DNA of 64,000 bases from Microbacterium endophyticum (GTDB taxonomy: Bacteria > Actinomycetota > Actinomycetes > Actinomycetales > Microbacteriaceae): contig NZ_CP049255.1 of NCBI RefSeq assembly GCF_011047135.1, positions 2,108,001-2,172,000 of the forward strand, read 5' to 3'. A model generated the notes under the pieces. It ran no database searches and was not told the DNA's origin. It was given only the letters and a program-made list of their open reading frames with translations. A program made the position numbers and the translations under genes. Shown here in pieces: positions 63,768 to 64,000 of the stretch (positions within the stretch are counted from its first letter, which is position 1; each line of letters starts with the position of its first letter).

Positions 63768-64000
63768 ATGTTCCGAACTCCACTCACCCTCTTTCGCACG
63801 CTCGCAATCGGCGAGGCCGTGTCGTGGACGCTTCTCCTCCTCGGGCTTATCCTTCGCGCGACCGCCGACCTCGACATCGCTGTGTCGATTGGTGGCGGCA
63901 TCCACGGTTTCGTGTTTCTCTCTTATGGTGCGACAGCGGTTCTTGTGGCCAAGAACAATCGCTGGAAAGCCGGTCCGGCGATTATCGCGATCGTCAGTGC
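63768..64000 (+). CDS. DUF3817 membrane protein (3' end outside window)
   Basis: The 77 codons present encode FRTPLTLFRTLAIGEAVSW, then LLLLGLILRATADLDIAVSI and HGFVFLSYGATAVLVAKNN, the pattern of the DUF3817 integral membrane family with conserved Glu and His in the first helices. The ATG at 63768 has AGAGGG upstream. It is divergent from the transhydrogenase operon. The function of the family is unknown. Confidence 0.85.
   Translation, partial: MFRTPLTLFRTLAIGEAVSWTLLLLGLILRATADLDIAVSIGGGIHGFVFLSYGATAVLVAKNNRWKAGPAIIAIVS

Overview
The window is a high-GC actinobacterial chromosome segment, most likely from Micrococcales and probably Microbacteriaceae. The basis is two DUF222/HNH (13E12-type) proteins, an LCP cell-wall ligase, a split three-gene NAD(P) transhydrogenase, many GTG starts, a FAD-reductase/methyltransferase fusion, and a conspicuously frequent hexamer GCATCC/GGATGC that is repeatedly read as GCA TCC. 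This placement is inference; there is no rRNA or tRNA gene in the window to confirm it.

Layout. 1-6.2 kb: the 3' end of moaA, then fdhD, gnd, an Fe-S-type winged-helix regulator, a CLC chloride transporter, a lipid kinase and a DMT exporter. 6.2-12.4 kb: an accessory block holding two opposed gene remnants, a 13-bp direct repeat that looks like an IS end, a two-component system, a DedA protein and two tandem COG4705 membrane proteins; a beta-galactosidase remnant lies at its far end. 12.4-16.1 kb: a membrane transporter, then a MarR regulator plus flavin oxidoreductase divergent from an NADP-binding reductase plus a VOC dioxygenase, which looks like a quinone/electrophile response. 16.1-22.6 kb: a GNAT carrying an internal minisatellite, an HNH protein, a thioredoxin-reductase-like/methyltransferase fusion with a divergent XRE-cupin regulator, an Ntn hydrolase and a membrane protein. 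22.7-27.3 kb: a YjbR protein, a NarL-type two-component system and a divergent lipoprotein serine hydrolase. 27.3-31.5 kb: an RloC-like zinc-hook ATPase (candidate phage defence) lies between an LLM-oxidoreductase remnant and an intact LLM gene. 31.6-36.1 kb: a GH2 beta-galactosidase with a LacI-type operator over its ribosome binding site, a VIT-family transporter, and a DoxX protein behind a DosR-like box and ending in a clear terminator.

36.3-45.5 kb is the most distinctive locus. It is a tight operon of a membrane-anchored, domain-permuted GH3, a canonical GH3, a GtrA-like protein, a GT2 glycosyltransferase, a LytTR response regulator and a GHKL histidine kinase. 45.6-48.4 kb encodes a flavocytochrome, an FMN-binding lipid-side protein and ApbE, a likely transmembrane flavin electron path. 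48.4-54.9 kb holds two GNATs, a CopB-like P-type ATPase, an OmpR-type two-component system and a second HNH protein. 55.2-60.7 kb holds SRPBCC and DUF4166 proteins, a GH16-like protein, an LCP protein, a thioredoxin/DUF4395 pair and a PPOX-fold protein. 60.7-63.7 kb is pntAa-pntAb-pntB, with pntB broken by one missing base in a homopolymer. The window ends inside a DUF3817 membrane gene.

All functional calls are from reading protein sequence and motifs; no database search was run.
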